Origin: Melieria omissa
Taxonomy: Eukaryota > Arthropoda > Insecta > Diptera > Ulidiidae
Assembly: GCA_963971225.1 (NCBI GenBank)
Contig: OZ020269.1
Coordinates: forward strand, 103,712,067 to 103,776,066
Length of the DNA stretch: 64,000 nt
Reading direction: 5' to 3'
In this document: in pieces, positions 30,792 to 41,217 of the stretch
Layout of the letters: each line of letters opens with the position of its first letter
Numbering within the stretch: the stretch's first letter is position 1
The notes under the pieces: model-generated
Told to the model about the DNA's origin: nothing
The model's database searches: none
Seen by the model: only the letters and a program-made list of their open reading frames with translations
Made by a program: the position numbers and the translations under genes

Positions 30792-30799
30792 GTACCTAC
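30792..30799 (+). repeat. 8-bp target-site duplication, left
   Basis: GTACCTAC, repeated exactly at 31976-31983. Confidence 0.85.
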
Positions 30800-31975
30800 A
30801 AGGGATTGCAATCCCGGACCAGTTTTACAATCGCGGGATTTTCGGGACTGAAAATCACAATCCCGGGATCCCGGGATTTTTTTCGGGATTAAATATATTA
30901 CTTTAAGGAATTAGTTCAGACTTTTTTCAATCAAATAAATTATATCTATGTATGAAATACAACTCTGTGTACTTAATTTAAAACTAAGAACAAAATATTT
31001 ATGACAAATAACTTAAAAACGAATTTTATTGCCAAATCACCTGGCTAACCTTCTAAAAAAGGCATCTCTCTGGTTCAATACAAGTACATAAAATCGTATT
31101 ATGTGTAAATCTTCACATCTTCACAACTTCACATCTTCTTCTTCTTTTTGCCATTCAAAATAAGTGAAATTCGGTGTGAGTAATAACTATCAATAATTTA
31201 AGTGTCGCTATAGTTTTAATTCTCAAATGCTGATGGTTTTATATTAGCTGTTTCTTTCTTAATCCTCCTATTTACACCATTTTCCTTGCGTATTGTGATT
31301 GTGACAAGTCACATTAGTGTAAAGAAGAGTTAACCCTTATTCTCATACCCAAACTTACTAACGTCGTTTGGCACCCGGGGTACCCGGGTACCCATTTCAT
31401 GAAATTTTTAAGTTTTCAATATTTTGTTAATTAAAAAGTGTTTATAAAATTTTGATATGATTTGTTCGCTTTTCACCTAAATAACGAGGATCCGGAAGGT
31501 AAAAAAAAAATTTTCATTATTTGTCAGTTTTTTTCACGAAAATACATCGCAGTGGGCACCCGGGTACCCGGGTATGAGAATAAGGGTTAAACTTGCATGT
31601 TTTTAGAAAATTCTGATTGTTTACTTATTTGAATGGATTCATTTTTGGGAGCGCAAGCTTGTTAGCACTTCTGATTTTGGTTACTGGCAAATCTGTACTG
31701 GAAAAGTACCAAAACAGAGCTAGTTTGTACAAATTTGTAAAAAACAGTTATACACAAACAGAGCTATTGTTGCATTAACACATATGCAAACGTCACAGGC
31801 AATGGGCAATTTATTTTTGGTGTTAAATATGAAGGGTTAAATTTTTTTAAATCAACGTGACAAAAGCAAAAAGTAAGCTTTTTTTTGTTTTGATCCCGGG
31901 ATCGAATTTTGTCAATCCCGGGATTTTTTGGGATTGAAATTGCCGGGATTCGCGATCCCGGGATTGCAATCCCTA
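30800..31975. mobile_element. Non-autonomous hAT-type element with palindromic ends
   Basis: The 1176-bp element has inverted ends (AAGGGATTGCAATCCCGG and, from the right, TAGGGATTGCAATCCCGG) and an exact 8-bp target duplication, diagnostic of the hAT superfamily style. Several ATCCCGGGAT palindromes lie within the first and last ~90 bp, the arrangement of hAT transposase binding sites. No transposase coding sequence was seen, so movement would depend on another element. A second MITE (31334-31586) is inserted in it. Confidence 0.85.
31334..31586. mobile_element. piggyBac-type MITE nested in the hAT-type element
   Basis: 253 bp, bounded by TTAA at 31330-31333 and 31587-31590. The inverted ends read CCCTTATTCTCATACCC and are perfect over 17 bp. 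TTAA duplication plus CCC ends are the hallmark of piggyBac-like transposons. Near each end lie GGGTACCCGGGTACCC-like palindromes. No coding potential. Confidence 0.8.
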
Positions 31976-31983
31976 GTACCTAC
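31976..31983 (+). repeat. 8-bp target-site duplication, right
   Basis: GTACCTAC, matching 30792-30799. Confidence 0.85.
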
Positions 31984-31984
31984 C

Positions 31985-32310
31985 TATGATTTAGTTCGGG
32001 AACAAAACCGTACGCTACGTTTCTATTATGGTCGACACAATCTTTCGTTTGAGCGACTAATATCACTAATCATGGATAGGTTTTAGACCAATTATAATCA
32101 AAATGGCGAAACGCATCCATAGAAACGTACCCGCTGCTGTAGAACGAAGTATAGGGGAGCACCCAAATGTGTTGATTCGCCATATTTGTTGCCTCCTTAT
32201 GCAAAAATTTACGTAAAGAGATCGGCTTACGATCGTATAGGGTTCATCAGGTGCGGGTGTACCTTCGATCAATGGGCACAAAACCAATTGCAAATCGACT
32301 CACTGTAGTG
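31985..32310 (+). pseudogene. Decayed mariner transposase, DNA-binding half
   Basis: Three plus-strand frames in succession align by eye with the N-terminal region of the transposase in the 724-1331 element. They read LRFYYGRHNLSFERLISLIM (compare LRPFYDRHNRPSEQ), then AAVERSIGEHPNVLIRHI (compare AAVEQNVEEDPNESIRHR), then LRKEIGLRSYRV (the LRKDLGLKxYKxQ motif of the family). No catalytic region follows and no TIRs were found. The hAT-type element inserted right at its upstream edge. Confidence 0.6.
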
Positions 32311-34779
32311 TTGCAATTCAGTGAAGAGGCTAATGGGCTAAAAGAGCAAACCTGTAAGTAAATATTGGAGAAAAGACCATTAGGGGTGAAAAGAACCTAC
32401 GAAAGATTCATGATCATCATTACATCTAACGAAACTCACTACTTAAAAGTTAATTTTCAGTTTCAAAACTTTATTTTCTCATTATTTGATTTCAATTTAA
32501 AGTTTAACATCTCTCCGAAAAACCCCTTTGTTTAATTTACTATATATTTTATATGTTTTTTTTATATTTTTTACATAAGTCCAGCAAAGGTCCTGCTCAC
32601 ACGCACACATGTGTAGATGCTTACACATACACATAAAAATTATTCTCTCATAATTGACAAACCAATTTCCTGCGTCAGTCACTTCTACACATATTTCGTA
32701 CTAACGAAAATTAACGATTTTATTTTCTCACTTGTTCAACAAAGAATTAAAACTCTCAATGGCAGAAGTAGAAGCACAAAACAATAATAATAAAAGAAAA
32801 ATTAACAAACAAATGGCACAATTTAATATGCTTAGCTACTCGCTCGCCATAAAACACGCTCAGCACCTGCAAATTGCTTAGAGCACATTTTCCGAAAGGA
32901 ATACAATTAAAAAATCAAAAGCCAGCAAGCTGTGTTGCGGCTCGCCCCCAACCAACTGGGCACTCCCCATGTTCTACACACACACACACACACACACACT
33001 CACACATATGCAAAAGCAAACAATATGCGAGCAGCACACATACACAACGCAAACATTCGAGCATTGCAAGGAATAAAAGAAGCCAGAGCAAAAAAGTGCT
33101 CTGCGCCTTGCCACCGAAATTGCAATAAAAGGAAGTGTGCAGAGGAACGGACCGAAACCGGCGACGGCCTGCAATATGGGCCAACGGTGCGCGCATAAAA
33201 CTCGGCCCAGCGTCGACACAAATGTGCTTTTTCGGCTGCAGAAGTGTAGGGGAGAAAGTGTGATGGTGAGGGGGTGGAGAGAGAGGGTGCGCTCTCACTT
33301 TGGCGGGACGCAGTAAAAACTAACAAAAGCAACAAAGCAAATGCCGCACATAAAAGAAAACAAAGCGCAACGCCAACAACAAAAACAAAAAAGAAAAATC
33401 AATTTTCACAGGCATACAACAAAAAAAAAAATCGAGCTAGCACCGTAAAATGAAAATAATTCAAATGCGGCAAACAGCAGCAACGACAGTGCCAGCAGCG
33501 CCACCAATGGGCCACAATTTTAATGGTTTCACTGAGTGCGCGCGCCATATTGGCCAAATGTTGCGCGCTGCCATCGGGCCATATGCAAAAAGCGGTTAGA
33601 CGGGGCACACTCGGCGGACACGAGCAACATTGTTAGTTGGCTGTTGTTGTTGGTTGCTATTCGTTGGTCTTGTTGCTATTATAGCGGGCAGATTGTTGTT
33701 GTTGTTGTTGCCATTATTTTTATTGTTGTTGTTGCTAATGGTCTTATTGTTTTTGTTGTTGTTGTAGTTGCATGCTGTTGAGCTTCGCGTCCGAGAAAAT
33801 TTCCTCAAAGGAATCAAACCACAAAACAATTGCTGACTGCCACCGGTTTAATGTTGGTAATGCGGCAGCTGAGCGCCGGGCGGTGGGTGAGGTGGCAAGT
33901 CTGTAGGTTAGATATGCTCTGTACATGTGGTAGAGAAGTGGCAATGCATACATATATGTAAATATGTATGCACCAACACACTCGCACGTACGCTTCTGTA
34001 CGTAGGGGGATTTCCATTTGGGATACTTTCGCCTTTTACGAGTATTGCCACCGCGAACGGTCCATAACAAAACAATTAGACTGACGCTTTACGGCTGACT
34101 GTTGCTGTTCTAATTTTCAATTCCATTCAGATAAGCGCTATATACAAATGTGTATTATATACATAACATGCATTGTACGTATGTATGTTTGTTTGTATGA
34201 ATGGATTTGTAGCGCTAAGTGCAATTGGCAGCGTGTGCTGTGAGAAAAATAGAAATGTAAACAAATTGTTGGAATTGTTGCCGCGAACGTGCACCAAACG
34301 CAAATGAAAAATAAGCAAAAATCCGAGTGAGAAAATTTTAAAAATTGTTCTCAAGTATTGAGTGATATATTGAATATCACTTTTTATTAAACTAGAGAGC
34401 AAAAAATCGTAGCATTTTTTAATTTTTTTGTGCTGAAACCTTAGATTGACAGATTGACTCAACTTTAAGCATTGAAATTTCTATTATTTCTTTGAAAGCA
34501 TCTCCAAGACTGGTTTGCAGTGATAACATGAGGTAAAGTTGAACAACAAAAATCTGTGATTTTTATTTTAACGTAGAAATGACAGCAATATATTTGTGCT
34601 CAAAAGCAATAATCACTTAAGTCCATAAGTCCACTTTTGCTATTTTGTTGCCATATGGCAACATTTTACTTGTGGACGTTTGAACCCTCTATGATTTTTT
34701 TCGATTTTTAGAATAGTTTCAAGTTTTAGTAAAAATACGAAAATAATAAACTTGAATATAAAAAAAAAATATGTAATTA
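32311..34779. other. Non-coding DNA with microsatellites
   Basis: A CA run lies at 32977-33003, a TTG/TTA tract at 33640-33775 and ACA tracts at 33320-33420. No exon recognised. Confidence 0.5.
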
Positions 34780-35645
34780 CATTTTTAATAAAATTTTTAA
34801 TTAATTTATATTTTTATTTGAAAAAAATCATTAATATAAAATTTAAATTAGAAATTCCAATAATTAAAGAAATAATAATTTTAAGAAATTAAATTAAAAA
34901 TATTAAAATATTTAATTTTAAATATTTCAGTTTAAAAGAAGGAAAGATAAACTTTTTTGAATTTAACATCATAACTGAGTAAATAAAGAAGAAGCTCAAC
35001 CAAATTGTAGAATATTTTAATGAGACATTTTGCTTCAACTTTTTTTTAAAGAAATATTAGCAAAAGTAAATGAAGAAATTCGATTTTTAGTTATGTGTAA
35101 ACAGTTTTATGTTTATTTAATTATTACAACCATTATTTATATTAATTATTAATTAATTGAAATTTTTAATTAAAAAAAATAATAAATCTATTTTATAATT
35201 TATATTTATTTTTATTTAATTTAAATTTTTAATAAAAAAAATATTTAATTTAAACATTTAAATTAGAAATTCAAATAGTTCAAAAAATAATAATTAATTT
35301 AAAAAATTAAATTAAAAATATTAAAAATATTTAATTTTAAAAATTGAAGTATACACTTTTTGGATGTTACTGAATCTGAATCCCAAAAAATTTTAAACAT
35401 TTTTAAATTTGACTGGGGAAAACACTGTAGAAGAAACAAACTCGTGTGCGGACAAGGCGATCGTATCGAAAAATCCTTTCGTACACATATTCTACGGACA
35501 TACAGCTTTCATTTTATTTGAAAAAAAAAAAAAGAAGATTTTTTCAAAAAAATTTGAAAGAACCTCCCCTTAATTTTTTTCAGAAATACTAGCTCAAGTA
35601 ATGAGAAATTCGATTTTCAGTTTACGCAAAACATTTTATTTGTAA
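34780..35645. repeat. AT-rich diverged tandem duplication
   Basis: Two related blocks. Around 34825-34930 and 35225-35345 both contain TTTAAATTAGAAATTC, AAATAATAATT and TATTTAATTTTAAA. Their downstream parts (35050-35115 and 35585-35645) share GAAATTCGATTTT followed by a CAG/AAC...TTTTAT stretch. The unit is therefore about 400-530 bp, duplicated and diverged. Almost entirely A/T. Confidence 0.5.
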
Positions 35646-36078
35646 TTAATTACACTGCACAACAAAATCAATTTTTTTTTTGCAAAATAACAGGTTCTGA
35701 CAACGGATTCTGGTAGAGGGGACCAAAAAAAAATACACGTATATCGGCGTTTTGAAAGTTTACGTCTGCATTTTTTTTTAGGTGGAGTCAAAGTTTTCCC
35801 CTTTTCGCGCATTCTTATGGTGAATCGGCATACGAAAACCATGTAACCTCACATTTTAGGTATATGATGTGTTCAGAAATTTGATGTAAAATAGTACGAA
35901 GAATATTTCGTAGCTCCTATTTTGATAGGCCAATTTGGCTCTTTTTTCTAAAATGCCAAAAATATCCTGTAAAACAGGACTTTTTAAGGGCAAAATGTCT
36001 GTAAAACAAGACTTTTTAAGGACAAAATGTGCCACAAAAATATTCGCCATAAAATTCTACTATAAGTCTCTGAATACA
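35645..36078 (-). repeat. Dispersed repeat copy 2, first part
   Basis: Reverse-complement homologue of the right two thirds of 4495-5133, from the CAGTGTAAT end to the GTATTCAGAG stretch. It contains an extra ~60 bp relative to copy 1 (two AAAACAGGACTTTTTAAGG-like units at 35970-36030). The repeat resumes after the errantivirus at 43963. Confidence 0.75.
36075..36078 (+). repeat. Errantivirus target duplication, left
   Basis: TACA, repeated at 43959-43962. Copy 1 of the dispersed repeat has a single TACA (as ATGTAT on its strand) at the corresponding place. Confidence 0.85.
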
Positions 36079-36542
36079 AGTTAGTTCCGACTTGATCGGA
36101 ACGCGTACTTTATTCGTGAAAGCTCAACTTAAACTAACTCTACCAGCTAAAATCTTCTTACAAACTAGCCCAAGCCCGTCGCTGAACAGCGCTGCGTAAT
36201 CGATATTGCGAAATCGATGCTTGCAGCCCTGTCAGCGTTTCTGTCCGAAAGTGCGTTCCTCAGCAACATTGTATGGTTGTTGACATTAACCGAAGAGTTA
36301 GTGTCAACAGCCGAAAAAACGCGCTCCTCAGCAACATTGTATGGTTGTTGACATTAACCGAAGAGTTAGTGTCAACAGCCGAAAAACCGCGCTCCTCAGC
36401 AACATTGTATGGTTGTTGACATTAACCGAAGAGTTAGTGTCAACAGCCGAAAAACCGCGCTCCTCAGCAACATTGTATGGTTGTTGACATTAACTGTAGT
36501 GTTAATGTCAACATCCGGAAATATTGGTGCCGTCCGTCAACT
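36079..36542 (-). repeat. Errantivirus 3' LTR
   Basis: 464 bp. On the sense strand U3 comes first (from 36542) with four 68-bp tandem units, and a polyadenylation signal AATAAA lies at 36114-36109 near the end. The last bases form a hairpin-capable GTTCCGA/TCGGAAC pair. Identical to the 5' LTR. Confidence 0.92.
36254..36522 (-). repeat. Four 68-bp U3 repeats with inverted-repeat core
   Basis: CCTCAGCAACATTG recurs at exact 68-bp steps (36258, 36326, 36394, 36462). Each unit contains GTTGACATTAAC and GTTAGTGTCAAC as an imperfect inverted repeat. In the fourth unit the pair is a perfect 12-bp inverted repeat (36483-36494 and 36501-36512). The location in U3 suggests enhancer or silencer function. 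The same array is in the 5' LTR at +7416. Confidence 0.85.
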
Positions 36543-36557
36543 CCTCCCCCCTTAAAA
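36543..36557 (-). promoter_or_regulatory. Polypurine tract
   Basis: Reads AAGGGGGGAGG on the sense strand immediately before the 3' LTR, the primer for plus-strand DNA synthesis. Confidence 0.85.
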
Positions 36558-36574
36558 ACGATTGTCCCCAATCG

Positions 36575-38075
36575 TTAAAAGTAGGGTAGGTCGCTGATTT
36601 TTTGATGCAATGGTCTAGCTGTTACCGACGTTTGCACGTGCGCGACCGGCATGGGATTCGGGTTTAGTGGTTGGAGAACCACTTTTGTGCTACTTCTAGA
36701 GCAGATTTTAATTATGATCAGACAGACGATGAACAACATTGAGGATGAAATAGTGAGATACGTGTTTATTGTCGATGCCGACCTTAGGGAGCTGATTTTT
36801 TTAGTGTTATTGAGGTGGAGCTGGTTCAGCTGCTCCAGAGAAAGTAAGTTAAGGAAGCCTTCCTCTTGGGGAGTCATTTGCACCATTGGAGGGTTGGCTT
36901 CCATGAGGGGTGCCTCTAGGTTTCGGTAAGTCGTGTTATCAATTTTAAGAGTGGAATTATAAAATTTAATTAGCAATGTTCCCCCCATTGTTTGGTTATT
37001 GACTGTACCATGGAAGTCGTTCAACAGGATTACACCGGAAGAAATTTCCTCTAACCTTGGTAAGTGGTATCCGTGAGTTAGCAGACACGACGAATTAAGT
37101 CCGTCCAACAGTCTTGGTACGCATGGGTCACTAGATATGTCGACTACTTGGGCTTTCTTACATATTCTTATACTATTAATGGTTACACAATTACTTAATA
37201 CACCTAAAGTTGTTCCATTATTTCTTAATAACTGCTTATACTTTACGTTTACAATTCTGTTATTTCTTATTACCGGTTTGACAGTAATACTAATATAATT
37301 TTCTTTGCTTGTGAGCGGGATTTGGATGACGTACAATAGGGTCTTATCTCCGTACAAGATTTTGATATCAGCATATTCGAGGGCTTCCTCATCGGAAGTG
37401 AATAACATGTTTTCCTCTTTTAACTTTCTTAATGCTAATTCCATTTCTCTTTTGTTTAGTAACATTGAATTGAGTATGTTATTCTTCGCCCATTGTATGG
37501 CGTATTTAATGTTTACCAATTCTTCTTTTACCAATCTTAACCTAGTTTGGATATCTAATGTCGCCTCGCTCATAATGTTGCTATCTTTGCGTATGGCGTT
37601 ACTTATATCATTAGTCATCGTAGTCAATTTATTAATTCTTGCCATTAGAGCTTCGTTTATAATAACCTGCCTATTAGTATTACTTATTGTTTCATTTAGT
37701 ACATCTAAAACTAGCTGGAAATCGTCGTGGTCCGGTGACCCCGCGATATATTTCCAGGCTGTCCCCAGAATATTCAAGGCTCGTTTCTTTCTCGATGGCT
37801 CATTCGGTTGTATGGCGGTAAAGATCTGGGATGTTTGGTCGATTTCCTGGATGAGGAGTGGGAATAGGATGTTGTTCTTGGGGATGCTCTGCTGGGTGTA
37901 GTTCCGCACCTTATCGATGAAGGATTCGTACTGGTTCAACTTAATGACATGAACGATCTTGAAGATACCGTCCTGCACTTTTCCAACTCCATTGTTTAGC
38001 GTAATAAGGTGGGAAAGGGTGTAGTTGAAAATCTTCACCTCGCTCGCCAAGATGATGAGAAGGGGTGATATGATT
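36575..38075 (-). CDS. env: Errantivirus env (envelope fusion protein), spliced
   Basis: The frame is open from upstream of 38075 to a stop at 36575 and has no usable ATG at its start; the first candidate is a TTG at 38050. A splice acceptor (pyrimidine-rich tract then ACAG) ends at 38076. A donor at 42754-42759 would join it in frame to an ATG at 42782-42780 and complete a hydrophobic signal peptide, giving 507 codons. Counted from 38050, a furin-type RKKR lies at residues 87-90, followed by a fusion-peptide-like region. Then come several N-glycosylation sites, a transmembrane segment at about 428-447 and a 44-residue tail. It resembles baculovirus F-like errantivirus envelopes. The frame is intact. 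Role: cell entry; whether it is infectious is unknown. Confidence 0.88.
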
Positions 38076-38094
38076 CTGTAAGATAGGGGTAAGA

Positions 38095-41000
38095 TTAGCT
38101 CTTGATGTTGCTCTTATGAACAACCTTTCCTGACTCAGTAAGAACAGTGGTGGACTTATCTTCCTTAACAATTTCCTTCCTAAATTTTGGCGAGAGCTTG
38201 GTTCCTAATCGTTTGTTTATTCTAACGTAGATAGTCTCCCCTGGTTTGTATTCCTTAATCGGTTGACGATTTTTGTTATGGTTCTCTAAGTCAGTTTGTT
38301 GTTTATTCTTTAATCGCTGAATGTTGTCTTGTCTCGTTTTCTCGTACGTTTCGGGATCTATGTTAGCTGTTCGTCCAAAGAATACGTCTAGTGGTTTTTT
38401 CCCTATTGTGCTATGGATTGAAAAGTTATACTCGTACACCGATCTCTCTAATAGTTCCTGGAATGTTCTGTTGATATCTTCCGCTTTAATGCAACGCATG
38501 ATCTCCGTAAGCGTGGAATGGAACCGCTCTACTTGTCCATTCACTGTACTCGTATATGGTGGGGATGTGTAAATTTCGATTCCTAATTGATCCTTTAAAA
38601 GAAACGTAATTGTAGCAGAGTTAAACGATTTTTCGTTGTCGAATACGACCATCTTCGGGACTCCGAATAAGAAAAGAATTTCTCGAAGGGGTTCTCTTAT
38701 GTCTTCAACGGCTTTTGATTTGATGATTCTAGCCTGAGCGTATTTCGAAAATTTGTCTATTGCCGTAAGAACGAGTTTGTTCTCAGTTCTATAGATATCT
38801 ATGTGAAGGATTTGACCAGGATACGTGGGAATGGGGGTCTCCTTTAACTCCGGTTTCATTGGGTGCCGATCGTACTTATTAAGTTTGCAAACCGCACACT
38901 GCTTGACAATTCTATTGATTTTACTGTTCATACCAGGGAAGTAGTATTCCTCCAATATCTGGGTTTTATTTTCCTTTCCGTTTCGATGTGCTCTTTTGTG
39001 CGTTTCTATAATTATCTGCTCCTGTTGTCGTTCATCCTTGATGTCTTTTACCTGGAGGCGTGCAAATCTAATTTTGTATTTAGCAAAGTTATCTGGGAAA
39101 ATTTCTTGAATTTTTCCCATCAGGGATTCCGGAGCTTTAATACCATTTATAACGGAAGGGTTTAAAAATTTCTGTAGAAGCGAGACAAGCTTTCCCGTAG
39201 TGTACTCGGGCTCTGTAATAGTGTGGCGGTGTAATGTGGGAAAAACGATCTCGAATTTATAAGTTGATTCCGAATCGGTGCATAAAATGATTTGATTCTT
39301 GAATGCGTTTATAGGTGCTTTGACAATGTCAATGAGCTTCTGGCCTGAGCTTTCGTTGCTGTGAGTCATTCCCGACATTGTGTTTATTGGGGAGTGGGGT
39401 GGTATTCTGGAAAGAGCGTCTGCTACTACATTGCTAGTACCTGGCTTGTAAAAGAGTTCATAGTTGTATTCCTCTAACACCGCCTTCCAGCGCTTCATTT
39501 TGCTGTTATTGTTTTTATTACTTAAGGCGTATGTAAGAGGCTGATGGTCGGTAAAAATTTTGACCTTAGCAGAACCGTAAAGGTAATTGCGCAAAGAGTT
39601 CAGGGCCCAGATGATCGCGAGCATCTCTTTCTCGTTTACAGCATAGTGTTCCTCAGTCCTGCTAAGAGTTCTCGAGATAAACGTGATAGGCTTATTATTT
39701 TGTGAAAGGACCGCACCTAAAGCAAATTCCGATGCGTCCGTCGTCAACTCGAAATGATCGTTGTAGTTCGGATACGAGAGTAAGACGTCTTCTGAGACTA
39801 GCGAATTTTTTATCTTATTAAAGGCATTTGCAGCCTCCGTATTCAAGTCTATGAAAATTTTTGATGACATTCTTTTTGACATACGACCTTCTTCCCCTCT
39901 TAGGAGTGTTGTTAAAGGCTTGGCCAGCTTCGCATAGTCTTTTATAAAACGACGATAGTATCCTGACAAGCCGAGAAATGAACGTAATTCTTTGATTGTT
40001 TTGGGCAACGGAAAATTGATGATAGTATCCACTTTTTTCGGATTGGTTTTGATTCCTGCCTTTGAAATGACAAAACCTAAGAACTCGACCTCCTCTTTAA
40101 AAAAATGGCACTTGTCCAATTGGACCTTCATATTAGCTTCCTGGAGTGTTCTAAAAATGTTTTCGATGTGGCATTTATGCTCTTCCTCTGATTTGCTGAA
40201 GATGACAATGTCATCAATATACACGTAACATGATTTGCCAATGTAGTCGTGGAGGATATCGTCCAGGGCCCGTTGGAAAATCGAAGGGGCATTTTTCAAC
40301 CCAAATGGCAATCGAGTAAACTCGTATTTACCATTATTTATCGAAAAGGCCGTCTTTTCGATATCAGAGGGTTTCAGTGGTATTTGATGGAACCCACTCT
40401 TGAGGTCGAGGACCGAAAAATATTTACAGTCCCCTAATTGCGATACTACTTCAGATATTTCTGGAATAGGATACCTATCCGGAATTGTGAGAGAATTCAG
40501 CTTACGGTAGTCAATTACCATTCTATATTGCTTGTTGCCCTGCGAGTCTGGCTTCTTGTCGACAATCCAGACCGGAGAGTTGTAGGGGGACCTAGAAGGT
40601 CTGATTATACCATCATTAAGCAGTTGCTGAACTTGCCTTTCGACTTCTTGCTTTAGTGCTGTGGGGTATGGGTAGAATTTACTGTAAACTGGGGAATCCG
40701 TAGTAGTCCTAATCTCCCCGACCACCTTTGTGGTATAGGTGAGCTTTTCATCGGGCTCAGAGAAAAGTGTTGGGAACTTGTTTATCAGTGTCCCCATTAC
40801 GTCTGTTTGCTCATTCGTAAGTTTGTCGTCCTTCAGTAGATTCACGGACTGGGTGGATAACTGTTTGATTTTTATTCTAGAACCATTCTTTAAAATCATG
40901 TAGTTTTTGCCTGCGTGGATTACTGCGCCTAATTCTTTGAGACTGTCATTTCCTAGGATGCCGTGAAATGACCTGAGGGATGGCATAACAAAAAATTTAA

Positions 41001-41217
41001 GTTTATTTTCTAGGTTGAATAAGTTGATGAAGGTATGTTCCTGTATTTTAATGTCGCCTGCTACAGATTTGGCGAAAAAGGGAATGGCGTTGTGATAGGT
41101 TTTCCTCGCAAGATTTGGCTGGATGTAGTTCTTGCTTGACCCAGTATCTACCAGGAATTTTAGTGTCTCTCCGCTCTCGGTTTTACATTCAAAGTAAGGG
41201 AGCGAAGAGTCGCTCAT
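38095..41217 (-). CDS. pol: Errantivirus Pol polyprotein
   Basis: 1040 residues. Protease DTGSS at 24-28 with ILGNDSLKELG at 88-98. Reverse transcriptase about 180-400 with YIDD at 333-336. RNase H about 485-605 (D494, E532, D557). Integrase about 735-930, with H740, H744, C774 and C777 zinc ligands and the D807, D860, E897 catalytic triad (36 residues between the last two). Every catalytic residue is present and the domain order PR-RT-RH-IN is the Ty3/gypsy order. The frame is -1 relative to gag; its first ATG overlaps the gag stop as ATGA (41217-41214). A slippery heptamer lies just upstream, so it is probably made as Gag-Pol by frameshifting, with reinitiation as the alternative. It ends 20 bp before the env splice acceptor exon. 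Confidence 0.95.
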   Translation of the reverse strand: MSDSSLPYFECKTESGETLKFLVDTGSSKNYIQPNLARKTYHNAIPFFAKSVAGDIKIQEHTFINLFNLENKLKFFVMPSLRSFHGILGNDSLKELGAVIHAGKNYMILKNGSRIKIKQLSTQSVNLLKDDKLTNEQTDVMGTLINKFPTLFSEPDEKLTYTTKVVGEIRTTTDSPVYSKFYPYPTALKQEVERQVQQLLNDGIIRPSRSPYNSPVWIVDKKPDSQGNKQYRMVIDYRKLNSLTIPDRYPIPEISEVVSQLGDCKYFSVLDLKSGFHQIPLKPSDIEKTAFSINNGKYEFTRLPFGLKNAPSIFQRALDDILHDYIGKSCYVYIDDIVIFSKSEEEHKCHIENIFRTLQEANMKVQLDKCHFFKEEVEFLGFVISKAGIKTNPKKVDTIINFPLPKTIKELRSFLGLSGYYRRFIKDYAKLAKPLTTLLRGEEGRMSKRMSSKIFIDLNTEAANAFNKIKNSLVSEDVLLSYPNYNDHFELTTDASEFALGAVLSQNNKPITFISRTLSRTEEHYAVNEKEMLAIIWALNSLRNYLYGSAKVKIFTDHQPLTYALSNKNNNSKMKRWKAVLEEYNYELFYKPGTSNVVADALSRIPPHSPINTMSGMTHSNESSGQKLIDIVKAPINAFKNQIILCTDSESTYKFEIVFPTLHRHTITEPEYTTGKLVSLLQKFLNPSVINGIKAPESLMGKIQEIFPDNFAKYKIRFARLQVKDIKDERQQEQIIIETHKRAHRNGKENKTQILEEYYFPGMNSKINRIVKQCAVCKLNKYDRHPMKPELKETPIPTYPGQILHIDIYRTENKLVLTAIDKFSKYAQARIIKSKAVEDIREPLREILFLFGVPKMVVFDNEKSFNSATITFLLKDQLGIEIYTSPPYTSTVNGQVERFHSTLTEIMRCIKAEDINRTFQELLERSVYEYNFSIHSTIGKKPLDVFFGRTANIDPETYEKTRQDNIQRLKNKQQTDLENHNKNRQPIKEYKPGETIYVRINKRLGTKLSPKFRKEIVKEDKSTTVLTESGKVVHKSNIKS

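Noticed and set aside
36254..36522. Regularly spaced repeats resembling a CRISPR array
   Set aside because: The units are contiguous, lie inside an LTR, and are duplicated in the other LTR; there are no unique spacers and the host is eukaryotic.
37305..37901. 198-codon plus-strand frame
   Set aside because: Antisense shadow of env; no domain, and env on the other strand is clearly coding.
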